NCBI GenBank assembly: GCA_019745555.1
Contig: JAIESX010000027.1
Coordinates: forward strand, 1 to 64,000
From: Burkholderiaceae bacterium
GTDB taxonomy: Bacteria > Pseudomonadota > Gammaproteobacteria > Burkholderiales > Burkholderiaceae_C
Length of the DNA stretch: 64,000 nt
Direction of reading: 5' to 3'
Position 1 is the stretch's first letter. Every line of letters begins with the position of its first letter. Below, piece after piece: positions 47,928-59,572 of this stretch. The notes under the pieces were generated by a model that was given only the letters and a program-made list of their open reading frames with translations, did no database searches and was not told the DNA's origin. The position numbers were made by a program, and so were the translations under genes.

Positions 47928-49252
47928 GCTACAAGGCCACGCCCCTGCGCCTGTCCACGGCTCAGGCTGATTTCGAGGCACGCTTCCAGGAGCGCCTGCA
48001 CTGGTCGGGTGAGACCGATGCCGCCATCGAGCAGCGTGTGGCCGAGATCCTGGTTGATGTGCAAAAGCGTGGTGACGCCGCTGTGCTGGAATACACCGCG
48101 CGTTTCGACGGCGTGCAAGGTGCCACGCTCAAGGACCTCGAACTCACACAGGCTGAACTCAAGACCGCGTTTGAGAGCCTGCCGGCCGCGCAGCGTGAGG
48201 CCCTGCAAGCCGCCGCCCAGCGCGTGCGCAGCTACCACGAGGCGCAGAAGCGCGCCAGCGGCGAGAGCTGGAGCTACCGCGACGCCGATGGCACCCTGCT
48301 GGGCCAGAAGGTCACGCCGCTGGACCGCGTGGGCATCTACGTGCCCGGTGGCAAGGCGGCCTATCCGTCTTCCGTGCTGATGAACGCCATCCCCGCCCAT
48401 GTGGCCGGGGTGGGCGAGATCATCATGGTGGTGCCCACGCCGCGCGGCGAGAAGAATCCTTTGGTGCTCGCCGCGGCTTATGTGGCTGGCGTCACGCGCG
48501 CCTTCACCATCGGCGGCGCCCAGGCCGTGGCGGCCCTGGCCTATGGCACGGCCACCGTGCCCGGGGTGGACAAGATCACGGGGCCAGGCAATGCCTATGT
48601 GGCCAGCGCCAAGAAACACGTCTTCGGCAAGGTCGGCATCGACATGATCGCCGGTCCGAGCGAGATCCTCGTGCTGGCCGACGGCAGCACGCCGGCCGAC
48701 TGGGTGGCCATGGACCTGTTCAGCCAGGCCGAGCACGACGAGCTCGCGCAGAGCATCCTGCTGTGCCCGGACGCCGCCTACATCGACGCCGTGCAGCGCG
48801 AGATCGATCGCCTGCTGGGTGAGATGCCGCGCGCCGAAATCATCGCCAAGAGCCTCACGGGCCGTGGCGCACTGATCCACACGCGCAGCATGGAAGAAGC
48901 CTGCACCATCAGCAACCGCATCGCGCCCGAGCATCTGGAGGTCTCCAGCCGCGATCCCCAGAAGTGGGAGCCACTGCTCAAGCACGCCGGCGCCATCTTC
49001 CTCGGCGCCTACACCAGCGAGTCGCTGGGCGACTACTGCGCCGGTCCCAACCACGTGCTGCCCACCTCGGGCACGGCGCGTTTCTCCTCGCCGCTGGGCG
49101 TCTACGATTTCCAGAAACGCAGCAGCCTGATCGAGGTCAGTGAGGCCGGTGCTCAGACCCTGGGCCAGATCGCCTCCGTGCTGGCACATGGCGAAGGCCT
49201 GCAGGCCCATGCACGCGCTGCCGAAATGCGCCTGAAAGATCCGAAGAAATGA
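47924..49252 (+). CDS. hisD: Histidinol dehydrogenase
   Basis: Last two oxidations of histidine synthesis (histidinol to histidine), NAD- and Zn-dependent. 442 aa. Hallmarks: [32 protein letters not shown], the zinc/catalytic region [15 protein letters not shown], and [23 protein letters not shown] overlaps with hisG and hisC on both sides. Confidence 0.97.
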   Translation: MSYKATPLRLSTAQADFEARFQERLHWSGETDAAIEQRVAEILVDVQKRGDAAVLEYTARFDGVQGATLKDLELTQAELKTAFESLPAAQREALQAAAQRVRSYHEAQKRASGESWSYRDADGTLLGQKVTPLDRVGIYVPGGKAAYPSSVLMNAIPAHVAGVGEIIMVVPTPRGEKNPLVLAAAYVAGVTRAFTIGGAQAVAALAYGTATVPGVDKITGPGNAYVASAKKHVFGKVGIDMIAGPSEILVLADGSTPADWVAMDLFSQAEHDELAQSILLCPDAAYIDAVQREIDRLLGEMPRAEIIAKSLTGRGALIHTRSMEEACTISNRIAPEHLEVSSRDPQKWEPLLKHAGAIFLGAYTSESLGDYCAGPNHVLPTSGTARFSSPLGVYDFQKRSSLIEVSEAGAQTLGQIASVLAHGEGLQAHARAAEMRLKDPKK

Positions 49253-50346
49253 CCGCACTCGATCCCAGGCTCAAGAGCCTGATCCGTCAGGACATCCAGG
49301 GCATGTCGGCCTATGCCGTGCAGGAATCGGCCGGCATGGTCAAGCTCGATGCCATGGAGAACCCCTACAGCCTGCCGCCCGCGCTGCAGGCCGCGCTGGG
49401 TGAACGCCTGGGCAAGCTGGCGCTCAACCGCTACCCCGATGGTCGTGTGGAGGATCTGCGCGCTGCGCTGGCCGCTTATGCGGGCGTGCCCGAGGGCTAT
49501 GCCCTGATGCTGGGCAACGGCTCCGACGAGCTGATCTCCCTGCTGGCCATGGCCTGCGACGTGCCCGGGGCTTCGATCCTGGCACCCGTGCCCGGCTTCG
49601 TGATGTACGCCATGAGCGCGCAGCTGCAGGGCCTGGCCTTCCACAGTGTGCCGTTGACGGCCGAGTTCGAGCTGGATGTGACCGCCATGCTGGGTGCGAT
49701 CGCGCGCCACAAGCCCACGATCACCTACATCGCCTACCCGAACAATCCCACGGCCAACCTCTGGAACGACACCGCCATCGAGAAGATCATCGCCGCCGTG
49801 GGCGAGCAGGGCGGCCTGGTCGTGATGGACGAGGCCTACCAGCCTTTTGCCTCGCGCAGCTGGGTCGAGCGCATCCGCGCCAACCCGTCAGCCAACCGCC
49901 ACGTGCTGCTGATGCGCACGCTCTCCAAGTTCGGCCTGGCCGGTGTGCGGCTGGGCTACATGATGGGCCCGGCCGAGCTCATCGCCGAGGTCGACAAGGT
50001 TCGCCCGCCTTACAACGTCAGCGTGCTGAACTACGAATGCGCGTTGTTCGCGCTCGAGCACGCCGACGTCTTCGCCGCCCAGGCGTCTGAGATCAAGACC
50101 CAGCGTGCTATGCTTTTGGAAGCGCTGAAGGGCCTGCCCGGGGTTCGGGTCTGGAACAGCGACGCCAACATGATCCTGATCCGTGTGGCGGATGCCGCGA
50201 AGACCTTCGAGGGCATGAAGGCCCGCAAGGTCCTGGTGAAGAATGTGTCCAGGCTCCATCCGCTGCTGGCCAACTGCCTGCGCCTGACCGTGGGCACCCC
50301 GCAGGAAAACCAGCTCATGCTGGCTGCCTTGAAAGAATCACTATGA
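49249..50346 (+). CDS. hisC: Histidinol-phosphate aminotransferase
   Basis: PLP aminotransferase of 365 aa making histidinol phosphate. Fold-type I motifs are present: [33 protein letters not shown], and the PLP lysine in [16 protein letters not shown]. Overlaps hisD (ATGA) and hisB (ATGA). Confidence 0.96.
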   Translation: MTALDPRLKSLIRQDIQGMSAYAVQESAGMVKLDAMENPYSLPPALQAALGERLGKLALNRYPDGRVEDLRAALAAYAGVPEGYALMLGNGSDELISLLAMACDVPGASILAPVPGFVMYAMSAQLQGLAFHSVPLTAEFELDVTAMLGAIARHKPTITYIAYPNNPTANLWNDTAIEKIIAAVGEQGGLVVMDEAYQPFASRSWVERIRANPSANRHVLLMRTLSKFGLAGVRLGYMMGPAELIAEVDKVRPPYNVSVLNYECALFALEHADVFAAQASEIKTQRAMLLEALKGLPGVRVWNSDANMILIRVADAAKTFEGMKARKVLVKNVSRLHPLLANCLRLTVGTPQENQLMLAALKESL

Positions 50347-50939
50347 GCAACGCACGTACCGCTGAAGTTTCCCGCAACACCGCCGAGACCCAGATCACCG
50401 TCAAAGTCAACCTGGACGGCACGGGTGTCTCGCGCCTGTCCACCGGCATCGGTTTTTTCGACCACATGCTGGACCAGATCGCGCGTCACGGCCTGATCGA
50501 CCTGGACATCCAGGCCAAGGGCGACCTGCACATCGATGGCCACCACACGGTGGAGGACGTGGGCATCACCCTGGGCCAGGCCGTAGCCAAGGCTGTGGGC
50601 GACAAGAAGGGCATCCGCCGTTACGGCCACGCCTATGTGCCGCTGGATGAGGCCCTGTCGCGTGTGGTGGTCGACTTTTCGGGTCGCCCGGGCCTGGACA
50701 TGCACGTGCCCTTCAAGAGCGGCATGATCGGCGCCTTCGACACGCAGCTGACGTACGAGTTCTTCCAGGGTTTCGTGAACCACGCCTTCGTCACGCTGCA
50801 CATCGACAACCTCAAGGGCGAGAATGCGCACCACCAGGCCGAGACCGTGTTCAAGGCCTTCGGTCGCGCTTTGCGTGCCGCGCTGGAGATCGATCCGCGT
50901 TCGGTCGGTGTGATTCCCTCGACCAAAGGCTCGCTCTAA
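50343..50939 (+). CDS. hisB: Imidazoleglycerol-phosphate dehydratase
   Basis: Monofunctional dehydratase of 198 aa, without the HisN-type phosphatase domain found in E. coli HisB. Metal-binding histidine motifs are [24 protein letters not shown] and [15 protein letters not shown] separate histidinol-phosphate phosphatase must therefore exist outside this window. hisH follows after 4 bp. Confidence 0.97.
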   Translation: MSNARTAEVSRNTAETQITVKVNLDGTGVSRLSTGIGFFDHMLDQIARHGLIDLDIQAKGDLHIDGHHTVEDVGITLGQAVAKAVGDKKGIRRYGHAYVPLDEALSRVVVDFSGRPGLDMHVPFKSGMIGAFDTQLTYEFFQGFVNHAFVTLHIDNLKGENAHHQAETVFKAFGRALRAALEIDPRSVGVIPSTKGSL

Positions 50940-50943
50940 TTCC

Positions 50944-51618
50944 ATGAGTTCTGGACTTCCGGCCCGGACCGTCGCCGTCGTCGATTACGGCATGGGCAAT
51001 CTGCGCTCGGTCTCGCAGGCGGTGCAGGCTGCTGCTGCGGGCAGCCGCTGGCATGTGCTGATCACCCAGCGCCCCGAAGAGGTGCGTGCTGCGGCCCGTG
51101 TGGTGCTGCCAGGCCAGGGCGCCATGCCCGATTGCATGCGCGAGCTGCGTGATTCCGGCATGCAGGAGGCCGTGCTCGAGGCCGCTGCGAGCAAGCCCCT
51201 GTTCGGGGTTTGCGTAGGCATGCAGATGATGCTGGACCACAGCGCCGAGGGAGACACGCCGGGCCTCGGGCTCATCCCGGGCCAGGTTCTGAAGTTCGAT
51301 CTGGCAGGACGGACCCAACCCGACGGCAGCCGCTACAAGGTGCCGCAGATGGGCTGGAACCGCGTGCAGCAGATGGACCATGGCGCTGGACGCCACCCCG
51401 TGTGGGCCGGTGTACCCGATGGCAGTTACTTCTATTTCGTGCACAGTTTCTATGCGCGACCGTCGGATGCACGCCACAGCGCGGGCGAGACCGATTACGG
51501 CGCCCGCTTCACAGCAGCCCTTGCGCGCGATAATATTTTCGCGACACAATTTCACCCAGAGAAAAGTGCTGCCCACGGCCTCGCTCTCTACCGCAACTTC
51601 CTCCACTGGAACCCCTGA
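50944..51618 (+). CDS. hisH: Imidazole glycerol phosphate synthase, glutaminase subunit
   Basis: Class I glutamine amidotransferase supplying ammonia to HisF. 224 aa. Catalytic triad: Cys in [11 protein letters not shown], His and Glu in [23 protein letters not shown] and [11 protein letters not shown] are conserved. A 33-bp gap separates it from hisA. Confidence 0.96.
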   Translation: MSSGLPARTVAVVDYGMGNLRSVSQAVQAAAAGSRWHVLITQRPEEVRAAARVVLPGQGAMPDCMRELRDSGMQEAVLEAAASKPLFGVCVGMQMMLDHSAEGDTPGLGLIPGQVLKFDLAGRTQPDGSRYKVPQMGWNRVQQMDHGAGRHPVWAGVPDGSYFYFVHSFYARPSDARHSAGETDYGARFTAALARDNIFATQFHPEKSAAHGLALYRNFLHWNP

Positions 51619-51651
51619 CCCGTCAGTTCGGACTGAACGCGTTCCCGCATC

Positions 51652-52392
51652 ATGCTTCTCATTCCTGCGATCGACCTGAAAGACGGTCACTGTGTGCGCC
51701 TCAAGCAGGGCGATATGGACCAGTCCACCACCTTTGGTGAGGATCCGGCCCAGATGGCCCGCAAGTGGGTGGACAAGGGCGCACGCCGTCTGCACCTGGT
51801 GGACCTCAACGGTGCCTTTGCCGGCCACCCCAAGAACGAGCAGGCTATCCGCAGCATCCTCAAGGAAGTGGGCAGCGAGATCGACGTGCAGCTCGGCGGC
51901 GGTATCCGCGACCTGGACACCATCGAGCGCTACCTGGACGCTGGCCTGCGCTACGTCATCATCGGCACGGCCGCGGTCAAGAACCCGGGATTCCTGCAGG
52001 ACGCCTGCACGGCCTTCGGCGGCCACATCATCGTGGGCCTGGACGCCAAGGATGGCAAGGTGGCCACCGACGGCTGGAGCAAGCTCACCCGGCACGAGGT
52101 CGTGGACCTGGGCAAGAAGTTCCAGGACTACGGCGTCGAGTCCATCATCTACACCGACATCGGCCGCGACGGCATGCTCTCAGGCATCAACATCGAGGCC
52201 ACCGTCAAGCTGGCCCAGGCCCTGACCATTCCCGTCATCGCTTCCGGCGGCCTGAGCAATATGGCCGACATCGAGGCCCTGTGCGCTGTGGAAAGCGAGG
52301 GCGTCGAGGGGGTGATCTGCGGTCGCGCCATCTACACCGGTGACCTCGACTTCGAAGCCGCCCAGATCCGCGCCGACGAACTCAATGGCTGA
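51652..52392 (+). CDS. hisA: ProFAR isomerase
   Basis: TIM-barrel isomerase of 246 aa acting on N'-[(5'-phosphoribosyl)formimino]-AICAR ribonucleotide. Catalytic Asp residues are in [14 protein letters not shown] and [13 protein letters not shown], with phosphate-binding GGGIRDLDT and ASGGLSN. The 3' end overlaps the mutarotase gene by 8 bp. Confidence 0.97.
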   Translation: MLLIPAIDLKDGHCVRLKQGDMDQSTTFGEDPAQMARKWVDKGARRLHLVDLNGAFAGHPKNEQAIRSILKEVGSEIDVQLGGGIRDLDTIERYLDAGLRYVIIGTAAVKNPGFLQDACTAFGGHIIVGLDAKDGKVATDGWSKLTRHEVVDLGKKFQDYGVESIIYTDIGRDGMLSGINIEATVKLAQALTIPVIASGGLSNMADIEALCAVESEGVEGVICGRAIYTGDLDFEAAQIRADELNG

Positions 52393-53233
52393 GGCGGCTG
52401 ACAGCCGCGAGCTTTTCCACGGCCTGCCTGCCCATGTTCTGCGCCTGTCCCAGGGCGATCATGTGCGTGTGTTGCAACACGGTGCACAGGTCGTGTCCTG
52501 GGTTGCCGACGGCCGCGAACGTTTCTTCCTGAGCCCCCAGGCCCGACTCGATGGCCGGTCTGCCATCCGTGGCGGGGTGCCCGTCTGCTTTCCCCAGTTC
52601 AACCAGCGCGGCCCGCTGCCCAAGCACGGTTTCGCGCGCCACCTTCCTTGGGACGTGGAGGGCCCGCCCGTTTGCACCGCCGAGAGGGCAAGCCTGACCC
52701 TGTGCCTGCGGGACAATGAAGCCACCCATGCGCACTGGCAGCAGGCCTTCGAGGCTCGCGTACGTGTGGACCTGGCCCCGGGCAGCCTGCAGATCACCCT
52801 GAGCGTGCGCAACACCGACACCAGGCCACTGGACTTCAGCGGTGCGCTGCACAGCTACCTGGCCGTGGACGACATTGATAAGGCCAGGCTGGAGGGGCTG
52901 CAGGGCCAGGCCGAATGGGATGCGGTGCGCGACCACCATGGCCGGGGAGCCGAGGCCCTGCACTTCGAGGGGGAGTTCGACCGCGTCTATGCCGCCACGC
53001 CGCAGCCCCTGCTCCTTCGCGAAGACCGACAGGTGCTGGAGATCGCCCAGAGCCCGTCCTGGGCCCAGACCGTGGTCTGGAACCCGGGCGCTGCGCTGTG
53101 TGCCACGTTGACGGACATGCCAGCCGATGGTTACCTGCGCATGCTTTGCGTCGAGGCGGCCCAGGTGCTGGCGCCCATCCGGTTACCTGCCGGCGGCGAA
53201 TGGTCGGGCTGGCAACGGCTGACCGTGCGCTGA
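52385..53233 (+). CDS. D-hexose-6-phosphate mutarotase (YeaD-like)
   Basis: Aldose-1-epimerase-fold protein of 282 aa resembling glucose-6-phosphate 1-epimerases (YeaD/YMR099C). Signature parts: [31 protein letters not shown], with the substrate-binding Arg and His, and [13 protein letters not shown], plus a late Glu region (EAAQVLAP). It sits between hisA (8-bp overlap) and hisF (17-bp gap), where most his operons have nothing. ATG 52385 is the most likely start. No known role in histidine synthesis. Confidence 0.87.
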   Translation: MAEAADSRELFHGLPAHVLRLSQGDHVRVLQHGAQVVSWVADGRERFFLSPQARLDGRSAIRGGVPVCFPQFNQRGPLPKHGFARHLPWDVEGPPVCTAERASLTLCLRDNEATHAHWQQAFEARVRVDLAPGSLQITLSVRNTDTRPLDFSGALHSYLAVDDIDKARLEGLQGQAEWDAVRDHHGRGAEALHFEGEFDRVYAATPQPLLLREDRQVLEIAQSPSWAQTVVWNPGAALCATLTDMPADGYLRMLCVEAAQVLAPIRLPAGGEWSGWQRLTVR

Positions 53234-53250
53234 GACCTACAATCCACGCC

Positions 53251-54039
53251 ATGCTGGCCAAACGTATCATTCCCTGCCTGGACGTGACGGGCGGGCGCGT
53301 CGTCAAGGGCGTGAACTTCGTCGAGCTGCGCGACGCGGGCGATCCCGTGGAGATCGCCGCGCGCTACAACGAGCAGGGCGCCGACGAGCTGACCTTTCTC
53401 GACATCACCGCGACCAGCGACGGCCGTGACCTGATCCTGCACATCATCGAGGCCGTGGCCTCCCAGGTCTTCATCCCGCTGACGGTGGGCGGCGGCGTGC
53501 GCACCGTGGAAGACGTGCGGCGCCTGCTCAACGCCGGGGCCGACAAGACCAGCTTCAACTCCGCGGCCATTGCCAACCCGCAGGTCATCCGCGACGCCTC
53601 GGCCAAGTACGGCGCCCAGTGCATCGTGGTGGCCATCGACGCCAAGCGCCGTTACGGTGACGACGTGCTGGCCCGCGGCGAGGGCTGGGATGTCTACAGC
53701 CACGGCGGGCGCAAGAACACGGGTCTGGACGCCGTGGCCTGGGCCAAACAGATGGCCGGCTATGGCGCTGGCGAGATCCTGCTGACCAGCATGGACCGTG
53801 ACGGCACCAAGTCCGGTTTTGACCTGGCGCTGACGCGGGCCGTCAGCGACGCGGTGGATGTCCCCGTGATCGCCTCGGGTGGCGTGGGCAACCTTGACCA
53901 CCTCGTCGAAGGCGTGCAAAAGGGCGGGGCCGACGCCGTGCTGGCCGCCAGCATCTTCCACTATGGCGAATACACGATTGCCCAGGCCAAGGCGCGCATG
54001 GCGCAGGCCGGGATTCCCGTGCGCATCGAGACCGATTGA
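53251..54039 (+). CDS. hisF: Imidazole glycerol phosphate synthase, cyclase subunit
   Basis: TIM-barrel cyclase of 262 aa that joins ammonia from HisH to PRFAR, yielding imidazole glycerol phosphate and AICAR. Catalytic Asp residues are in [15 protein letters not shown] and [15 protein letters not shown]; phosphate sites are [10 protein letters not shown] and IASGGVGN. Separated from hisA by the mutarotase gene. Confidence 0.97.
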   Translation: MLAKRIIPCLDVTGGRVVKGVNFVELRDAGDPVEIAARYNEQGADELTFLDITATSDGRDLILHIIEAVASQVFIPLTVGGGVRTVEDVRRLLNAGADKTSFNSAAIANPQVIRDASAKYGAQCIVVAIDAKRRYGDDVLARGEGWDVYSHGGRKNTGLDAVAWAKQMAGYGAGEILLTSMDRDGTKSGFDLALTRAVSDAVDVPVIASGGVGNLDHLVEGVQKGGADAVLAASIFHYGEYTIAQAKARMAQAGIPVRIETD

Positions 54040-54059
54040 ATTCGCGGGACAATCGCAGC

Positions 54060-54449
54060 ATGAACTGGCTCGACGACGTGAAATGGGATGCCCAGGGCCT
54101 GGTGCCGGTCATCGCCCAGGAACAGGGTAGCAAGGATGTGCTGATGTTCGCCTGGATGAACCGCGAGGCCCTGCAGCAGACGGCCGAACTCGGCCGCGCG
54201 GTCTACTACAGCCGCTCGCGCGGCAAGCTCTGGTTCAAGGGCGAGGAGTCGGGCCATGTGCAGACCGTGCACGAGATCCGCCTCGACTGCGACAACGACG
54301 TGGTCCTGCTCACGGTGACCCAGCTGGGTCACGAGCCTGGCATCGCCTGCCACACCGGCCGCCACAGCTGCTTCTTCAGCGTGCTGCGCGATGGTGTGTG
54401 GACGGCGGTCGACCCGGTGCTCAAGGACCCTGAAACCATCTACAAGTGA
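54060..54449 (+). CDS. hisI: Phosphoribosyl-AMP cyclohydrolase
   Basis: Zinc enzyme of 129 aa opening the adenine ring of PR-AMP. Monofunctional (not fused to HisE). Zn/Mg ligands: [12 protein letters not shown] and the Cys residues of [24 protein letters not shown] and [14 protein letters not shown]-type motifs are standard. Its stop lies just before or within the hisE start region. Confidence 0.96.
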   Translation: MNWLDDVKWDAQGLVPVIAQEQGSKDVLMFAWMNREALQQTAELGRAVYYSRSRGKLWFKGEESGHVQTVHEIRLDCDNDVVLLTVTQLGHEPGIACHTGRHSCFFSVLRDGVWTAVDPVLKDPETIYK

Positions 54450-54454
54450 AGACC

Positions 54455-54835
54455 ATGGCCGAGCCTGTGAATTCCGCTGACGCCCTGGCCCGCCTGGCGG
54501 CCGTGATCGAAAGTCGTCTGCCCGCGCGTGGCGGCGATCCCGATAAGAGCTATGTGGCCCGTCTGCTGCACAAGGGCCCCGACGCTTTCCTGAAAAAGGT
54601 GGGCGAGGAGGCGACCGAGGTGGTGATGGCGGCCAAGGACGCCGACCACGGTGGGGATCGCAGCAAGATCGTGGGCGAGGTGGCCGATCTCTGGTTTCAT
54701 ACCCTGATCACCCTGGCGCACTACGGCCTCAAGCCGGCCGACGTGATCGCCGAGCTGGAGCGCCGCGAAGGCACCAGCGGCATCGAGGAAAAAGCGCTGC
54801 GCAAGGCGCTGGCGCGCGAGGGCGGCACATCGTGA
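54455..54835 (+). CDS. hisE: Phosphoribosyl-ATP pyrophosphatase
   Basis: Small all-alpha MazG-like pyrophosphatase, 126 aa, hydrolysing PR-ATP to PR-AMP. Conserved [13 protein letters not shown] and the metal-binding [16 protein letters not shown], then [13 protein letters not shown]. The start could also be GTG 54446, which overlaps the hisI stop. It overlaps the next gene by 4 bp. Confidence 0.95.
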   Translation: MAEPVNSADALARLAAVIESRLPARGGDPDKSYVARLLHKGPDAFLKKVGEEATEVVMAAKDADHGGDRSKIVGEVADLWFHTLITLAHYGLKPADVIAELERREGTSGIEEKALRKALAREGGTS

Positions 54836-55209
54836 CCCTGGACCAGGACGAGCGTCTGCATTCCCTGACGGTCTGGGGCACGGTCAGCTATGTGCTGCAC
54901 CTGATCGTGGCCGTGGCGGCGCTGATCCCCGGCGGCCAGGTGAGTCCGCTGCTGCTGATCGTGGCGCTGATCATCGACGCCATCCAGCGCCCGGCCGCCG
55001 CCGGCACCTGGCAGGCCTCGCATTTCCGCTGGCGCATCCGCACGGTGCTGATCGCGGCGGCGCTCTACCTCGTGACGGCCCCGCTCTGGCTTCTTTTCAT
55101 GCTGCCGGGCTGGCTGGCCTGGCTGTGCGTTTCGGTCTGGTTCCTCTACCGTATCGTGCGCGGCATGGCGGCGATGAACCAGCGTCAGCCCATGGAGTTT
55201 GCACAATGA
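54832..55209 (+). CDS. Small membrane protein, DUF4870-like
   Basis: A 125-residue protein with three or four hydrophobic segments ([64 protein letters not shown]). The ending [10 protein letters not shown] is typical of DUF4870-type proteins. Function unknown. GTG start overlaps hisE and its stop overlaps the HIT gene, so it is translated as part of the his operon tail. Confidence 0.78.
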   Translation: MTLDQDERLHSLTVWGTVSYVLHLIVAVAALIPGGQVSPLLLIVALIIDAIQRPAAAGTWQASHFRWRIRTVLIAAALYLVTAPLWLLFMLPGWLAWLCVSVWFLYRIVRGMAAMNQRQPMEFAQ

Positions 55210-55577
55210 CGGATGTGACACACAGCGACCCGAACTGCATCTTCTGCAAGATCGCGGCGGGCCAGATCCCTTCGAAGAAGGTCTACGAGGACGAGCAGGT
55301 CTATGCCTTCCACGACATTCATCCCTGGGCACCTGTGCATTTCCTGCTGATTCCCAAGCTGCACATACCTTCCATGGCCCAGGTGGGCCCGGAACATGCG
55401 GGCCTGCTGGGCCACATGATGGCCCTGGCCCCCAGGCTGGCGGCCCAGGAGGGCTGCCGGCCCTATCCTGAGGGGGGATTTCGCATCGTCTGCAACACGG
55501 GCGGTGACGGCGGGCAGGAAGTCCACCACCTGCACATCCACGTGATCGGCGGCCCCCGACCCTGGCTCAAGGGCTGA
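55206..55577 (+). CDS. HIT-family protein (HinT-like)
   Basis: Histidine-triad nucleotide hydrolase of 123 aa, related to HinT, which splits phosphoramidates such as AMP-lysine. [20 protein letters not shown] is the typical N-terminus; the active-site triad is VHHLHIHV near residue 108, followed by GGPRPW. Coupled to the upstream membrane protein by ATGA. Common location between hisE and tatA in Burkholderiales. Confidence 0.94.
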   Translation: MTDVTHSDPNCIFCKIAAGQIPSKKVYEDEQVYAFHDIHPWAPVHFLLIPKLHIPSMAQVGPEHAGLLGHMMALAPRLAAQEGCRPYPEGGFRIVCNTGGDGGQEVHHLHIHVIGGPRPWLKG

Positions 55578-55614
55578 ATTTCCCACGGTGCTGCCGGTTT
55601 GGCGGCGCGGGGAT

Positions 55615-55620
55615 TAAAAT
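55615..55620 (+). promoter_or_regulatory. Putative -10 box for tatABC
   Basis: TAAAAT 24 bp before the tatA ATG, in the only non-overlapping gap between the his/HIT genes and tat. No convincing -35. The tatA SD AGGAGAG follows at 55632-55638. Confidence 0.35.
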
Positions 55621-55643
55621 CCACGATTCCTTAGGAGAGAAAC

Positions 55644-55889
55644 ATGGGTACCTTTTCCATCTGGCACTGGCTGATCGTGCTGCTCATCGTGGTCATGGTG
55701 TTCGGCACCAAGAAGCTCAAGAACCTGGGCAGCGACCTGGGCGGCGCCGTCAAGGGCTTCAAGGACGGCATGAAGGACGGCTCCGCCAGCGAGGACAAGG
55801 CGGCTGCTCCCCAGCAGGTCGCCAATGCCGCTGCTGCTCCGGCCGCCGACAAGAACACCATCGACGTCGAAGCCAAGTCCAAGTCCTGA
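55644..55889 (+). CDS. tatA: Sec-independent translocase subunit TatA
   Basis: 81-residue subunit forming the protein-conducting part of the twin-arginine translocase. N-terminal membrane helix ([16 protein letters not shown]), then the [10 protein letters not shown] hinge and amphipathic helix [18 protein letters not shown]. The C-terminus is Ala-rich and disordered. Good AGGAGAG SD. Confidence 0.96.
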   Translation: MGTFSIWHWLIVLLIVVMVFGTKKLKNLGSDLGGAVKGFKDGMKDGSASEDKAAAPQQVANAAAAPAADKNTIDVEAKSKS

Positions 55890-55909
55890 TCGGTGCCAGG
55901 CAGTCCGGC

Positions 55910-56377
55910 ATGATCGATCTGGGTCTTTCCAAGATGGCGCTCATCGGCGCGGTGGCGTTGATCGTCATCGGGCCGGAGAAGCTGCCGCGCGTGGCGCGCA
56001 CCATCGGCACCCTGCTGGGCAAGGCTCAGCGCTACGTGTCCGATGTCAAAGCCGAGGTCAATCGCTCGATGGAGCTCGACGAGCTCAAGAAGATGAAGAG
56101 CACGGTCGAAGGCGCGGCGCAGGAAGTCCAGAACTCGATCCAGACCACCACCTCGGATTTCGAGAAGGAGTGGTCCTCCGCCACATCGGGGCTGGATACG
56201 GCTTCCGATCTCTCGTCCAGCCTGCACAGCGTTCCCGAGTACCGGCATCCGGGCAAGAACTGGCGCCTCAAGCGTGGGGCCACCCCGGCCTGGTACAAGG
56301 CCCGGCAAGGTGTGCGGACCCGGGCCCTGTCGGGTGCCGCCCGCGTGGCCCGCTACCGGCCGCGCAAGACGAGCTGA
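55910..56377 (+). CDS. tatB: Sec-independent translocase subunit TatB
   Basis: 155-residue Tat receptor subunit that binds twin-arginine signals with TatC. N-terminal [20 protein letters not shown] helix with the conserved Glu in [11 protein letters not shown], a long amphipathic helix, and a C-terminal basic region. It lies 20 bp after tatA. Confidence 0.95.
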   Translation: MIDLGLSKMALIGAVALIVIGPEKLPRVARTIGTLLGKAQRYVSDVKAEVNRSMELDELKKMKSTVEGAAQEVQNSIQTTTSDFEKEWSSATSGLDTASDLSSSLHSVPEYRHPGKNWRLKRGATPAWYKARQGVRTRALSGAARVARYRPRKTS

Positions 56378-56447
56378 ATATCCGGGGCCAACTCGCCCTC
56401 ATTCCTGAAGCCACGGCCCGATTGGGGCCGGCATACGAGCGAAACGC

Positions 56448-57239
56448 ATGGCAGACCCACAAAGCAAAGACGACGAGCTGGCCGGCAGCGAACAGCCCTT
56501 TGTCCAGCACCTGATTGAGTTGCGGGATCGACTGCTCAAGTGCGTGATCGCCATGGCGGTCGCGACGGCTGTGTTTGCGCTTTATCCCGGCCCGGGCGCA
56601 CTCTATGACCTGCTGGCTGCGCCGTTGGTTGCGCACCTGCCCAAGGGGGCCACACTGATCGCCACCTCGGTGATCTCGCCCTTCATGGTACCGCTCAAGA
56701 TCATGTTGATGGCGGCTTTCATGCTGGCTCTGCCGGTGCTGCTTTACCAGGTCTGGGCCTTTGTCGCCCCCGGCCTGTACAGCCATGAGAAGAAGCTGGT
56801 GCTGCCCCTCGTGGTGTCCAGCACGGTGCTCTTTTTCATCGGCGTGGCCTTTTGCTATTTCTTTGTCTTCGGCCAGGTCTTTGCCTTCATCCAGAGCTTT
56901 GCGCCCAAGAGCATCACGGCCGCACCGGATATCGAGGCCTACCTGAGTTTTGTGCTGACCATGTTCATTGCCTTCGGTCTGGCCTTCGAGGTGCCCATCG
57001 TGGTCATCGTGCTGGCCCGCATGGGTATCGTGAGCGTGCAGAAGCTCAAGGATTTCCGCGGTTATTTCATTGTGCTGGCCTTCATCATCGCGGCCATCGT
57101 GACCCCACCCGACGTGGTCTCGCAGCTAGCGCTGGCGATCCCCATGTGCCTGCTCTACGAGGTGGGTATCTGGGCGGCGCAACTTTTCATCCGCCACACC
57201 CGCGCGCCCGACGCCGAGCCGGTCGACAACAACAGCTGA
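56448..57239 (+). CDS. tatC: Sec-independent translocase subunit TatC
   Basis: Six-helix membrane receptor of the Tat system, 263 aa. Family hallmarks: FVQHLIELRDRLLKC at the N-terminus, LYQVWAFVAPGLYSHEKK, and AFGLAFEVPIVVIVLARMG with the conserved Glu. Predicted clients in this window are MsrP (14421) and the Rieske protein (60680). It converges with the DegS-like protease gene. Confidence 0.96.
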   Translation: MADPQSKDDELAGSEQPFVQHLIELRDRLLKCVIAMAVATAVFALYPGPGALYDLLAAPLVAHLPKGATLIATSVISPFMVPLKIMLMAAFMLALPVLLYQVWAFVAPGLYSHEKKLVLPLVVSSTVLFFIGVAFCYFFVFGQVFAFIQSFAPKSITAAPDIEAYLSFVLTMFIAFGLAFEVPIVVIVLARMGIVSVQKLKDFRGYFIVLAFIIAAIVTPPDVVSQLALAIPMCLLYEVGIWAAQLFIRHTRAPDAEPVDNNS

Positions 57240-57275
57240 AGGCCGAGCGCGGGCTGGCTGCAGTGTTCAGTCGCG

Positions 57276-58415
<1,140 letters not shown>

Positions 58416-58451
58416 GCGGGAAATTGTAGAGTGTGGGGCAAGCCCTACATC

Positions 58452-58817
58452 ATGCCCCAGCAGATCATCCATATCCAGCCGGCCGCGCCGCCCAAGCCTG
58501 CGCTGGGGCAGCCCTGCAACGGTTGCGGCATCTGTTGCCTGGTCGAGCCCTGTCCTCTGGGACAGTTGCTGTCGCACCGCCGGCGCGGGGCCTGTGCGGC
58601 CTTGCGCTGGGAAGACAGTTCGGGCCTGTACCGCTGCGGGGCCATCCTCTCGCCTGACGAGGTGCTGCGGGCGGCCCTGCCCGGGCGCCGTTTGCCGGCG
58701 CTGCTGTTGCCGGTGTTGCGGCGCCTGGCGGGACGCTGGATCGCCGCCGGGCGGGGCTGCGACTGCAGCCTGGAGGTGGAGCGTTTCCCGCAATCTGATC
58801 GACAATCCAGCTCATGA
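58452..58817 (+). CDS. YkgJ-type cysteine-cluster protein
   Basis: A 121-residue protein with a Cys-rich metal-binding cluster CNGCGICCLVEPCPLG near residue 24, then two further Cys (GACAALRW, YRCGAIL) and late CDC, as in the YkgJ/zinc-iron-chelating family. Function unknown; a metal or Fe-S binding role is inferred from the cysteines. Start ATG 58452 is one option; a GTG at 58431 is the other. It lies 36 bp from the divergent protease gene and overlaps the Nif3-like gene by 4 bp. Confidence 0.8.
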   Translation: MPQQIIHIQPAAPPKPALGQPCNGCGICCLVEPCPLGQLLSHRRRGACAALRWEDSSGLYRCGAILSPDEVLRAALPGRRLPALLLPVLRRLAGRWIAAGRGCDCSLEVERFPQSDRQSSS

Positions 58818-59572
58818 CCGATCGAACCGAGCTTCTGCAGGCTTTCGACAGCCTGCTTCAACCCGAACGCTTTCGTGATTACGGTCCCAATGGCCTGCAG
58901 GTCGAGGGCCGGGCCGGGGTGCGCAAGCTGGTCTCCGGCGTCACGGCCAGCCGCGCACTGATCGAGGCGGCCATCGAGGCGCGTGCCGACGCCATCTTCG
59001 TGCACCATGGCCTGTTCTGGCGCGGGCAGGACGGCCGCGTGACCGGCTGGATGAAGGAGCGCCTGCGTCTCCTGCTGGCGCATGACATCAATCTCTACGC
59101 TTACCACCTGCCGCTGGATGCGCATCCCGAACTCGGTAACAACGCCCAGCTCGGCGCCCGCCTGGGCCTGCAGGCCCAGGGCCGTTTTGGGGAGCAGGAT
59201 CTGGGTTGGCTGGGCACGCCCGCCGCTGATGCGGCTTATGCGGACGGTGCCGCGCTGGCGCAGGTCGTCGAACGGGCCCTGGGGCGGCCGGTGACCCTGG
59301 TCGACGGCGCGCGGCGTCCGATCCGGCGCATCGCCTGGTGCACCGGCGGGGCCCAGGGCCATTTCGAGGCGGCGATCGCTGCAGGAGCGGATGCCTACCT
59401 GACCGGCGAGATCTCCGAGCCCCAGGCCCACTACGCGCGTGAATGCGGCGTGGCCTATCTGGCCTGCGGCCACCATGCCACGGAGCGCTACGGCGCGCCG
59501 GCTGTGGCCGCGCATGTGTCGGCGCAGCTGGGGCTGGCCCACGAGTACATCGAGATCGACAATCCCGCATGA
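58814..59572 (+). CDS. Nif3-like dinuclear metal-centre protein
   Basis: 252-residue member of the Nif3/YbgI/GTP cyclohydrolase I type 2 family, a hexameric barrel with a two-metal site. Metal-ligand motifs: IFVHHGLFWRG near residue 60, YAYHLPLDAHPELGNN near 95 and AYLACGHHATERYG near the end. ATGA overlaps on both sides. Molecular function is not settled for the family. Confidence 0.92.
   Translation: MTDRTELLQAFDSLLQPERFRDYGPNGLQVEGRAGVRKLVSGVTASRALIEAAIEARADAIFVHHGLFWRGQDGRVTGWMKERLRLLLAHDINLYAYHLPLDAHPELGNNAQLGARLGLQAQGRFGEQDLGWLGTPAADAAYADGAALAQVVERALGRPVTLVDGARRPIRRIAWCTGGAQGHFEAAIAAGADAYLTGEISEPQAHYARECGVAYLACGHHATERYGAPAVAAHVSAQLGLAHEYIEIDNPA

Noticed and set aside
56393-56435. GGCCCGATTGGGGCC hairpin between tatB and tatC as a REP copy
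   Set aside because: It shares GATTGG with the palindrome upstream of the RAYT but lacks the TTAAT and CCCTAT ends, and short GC palindromes are expected by chance here.
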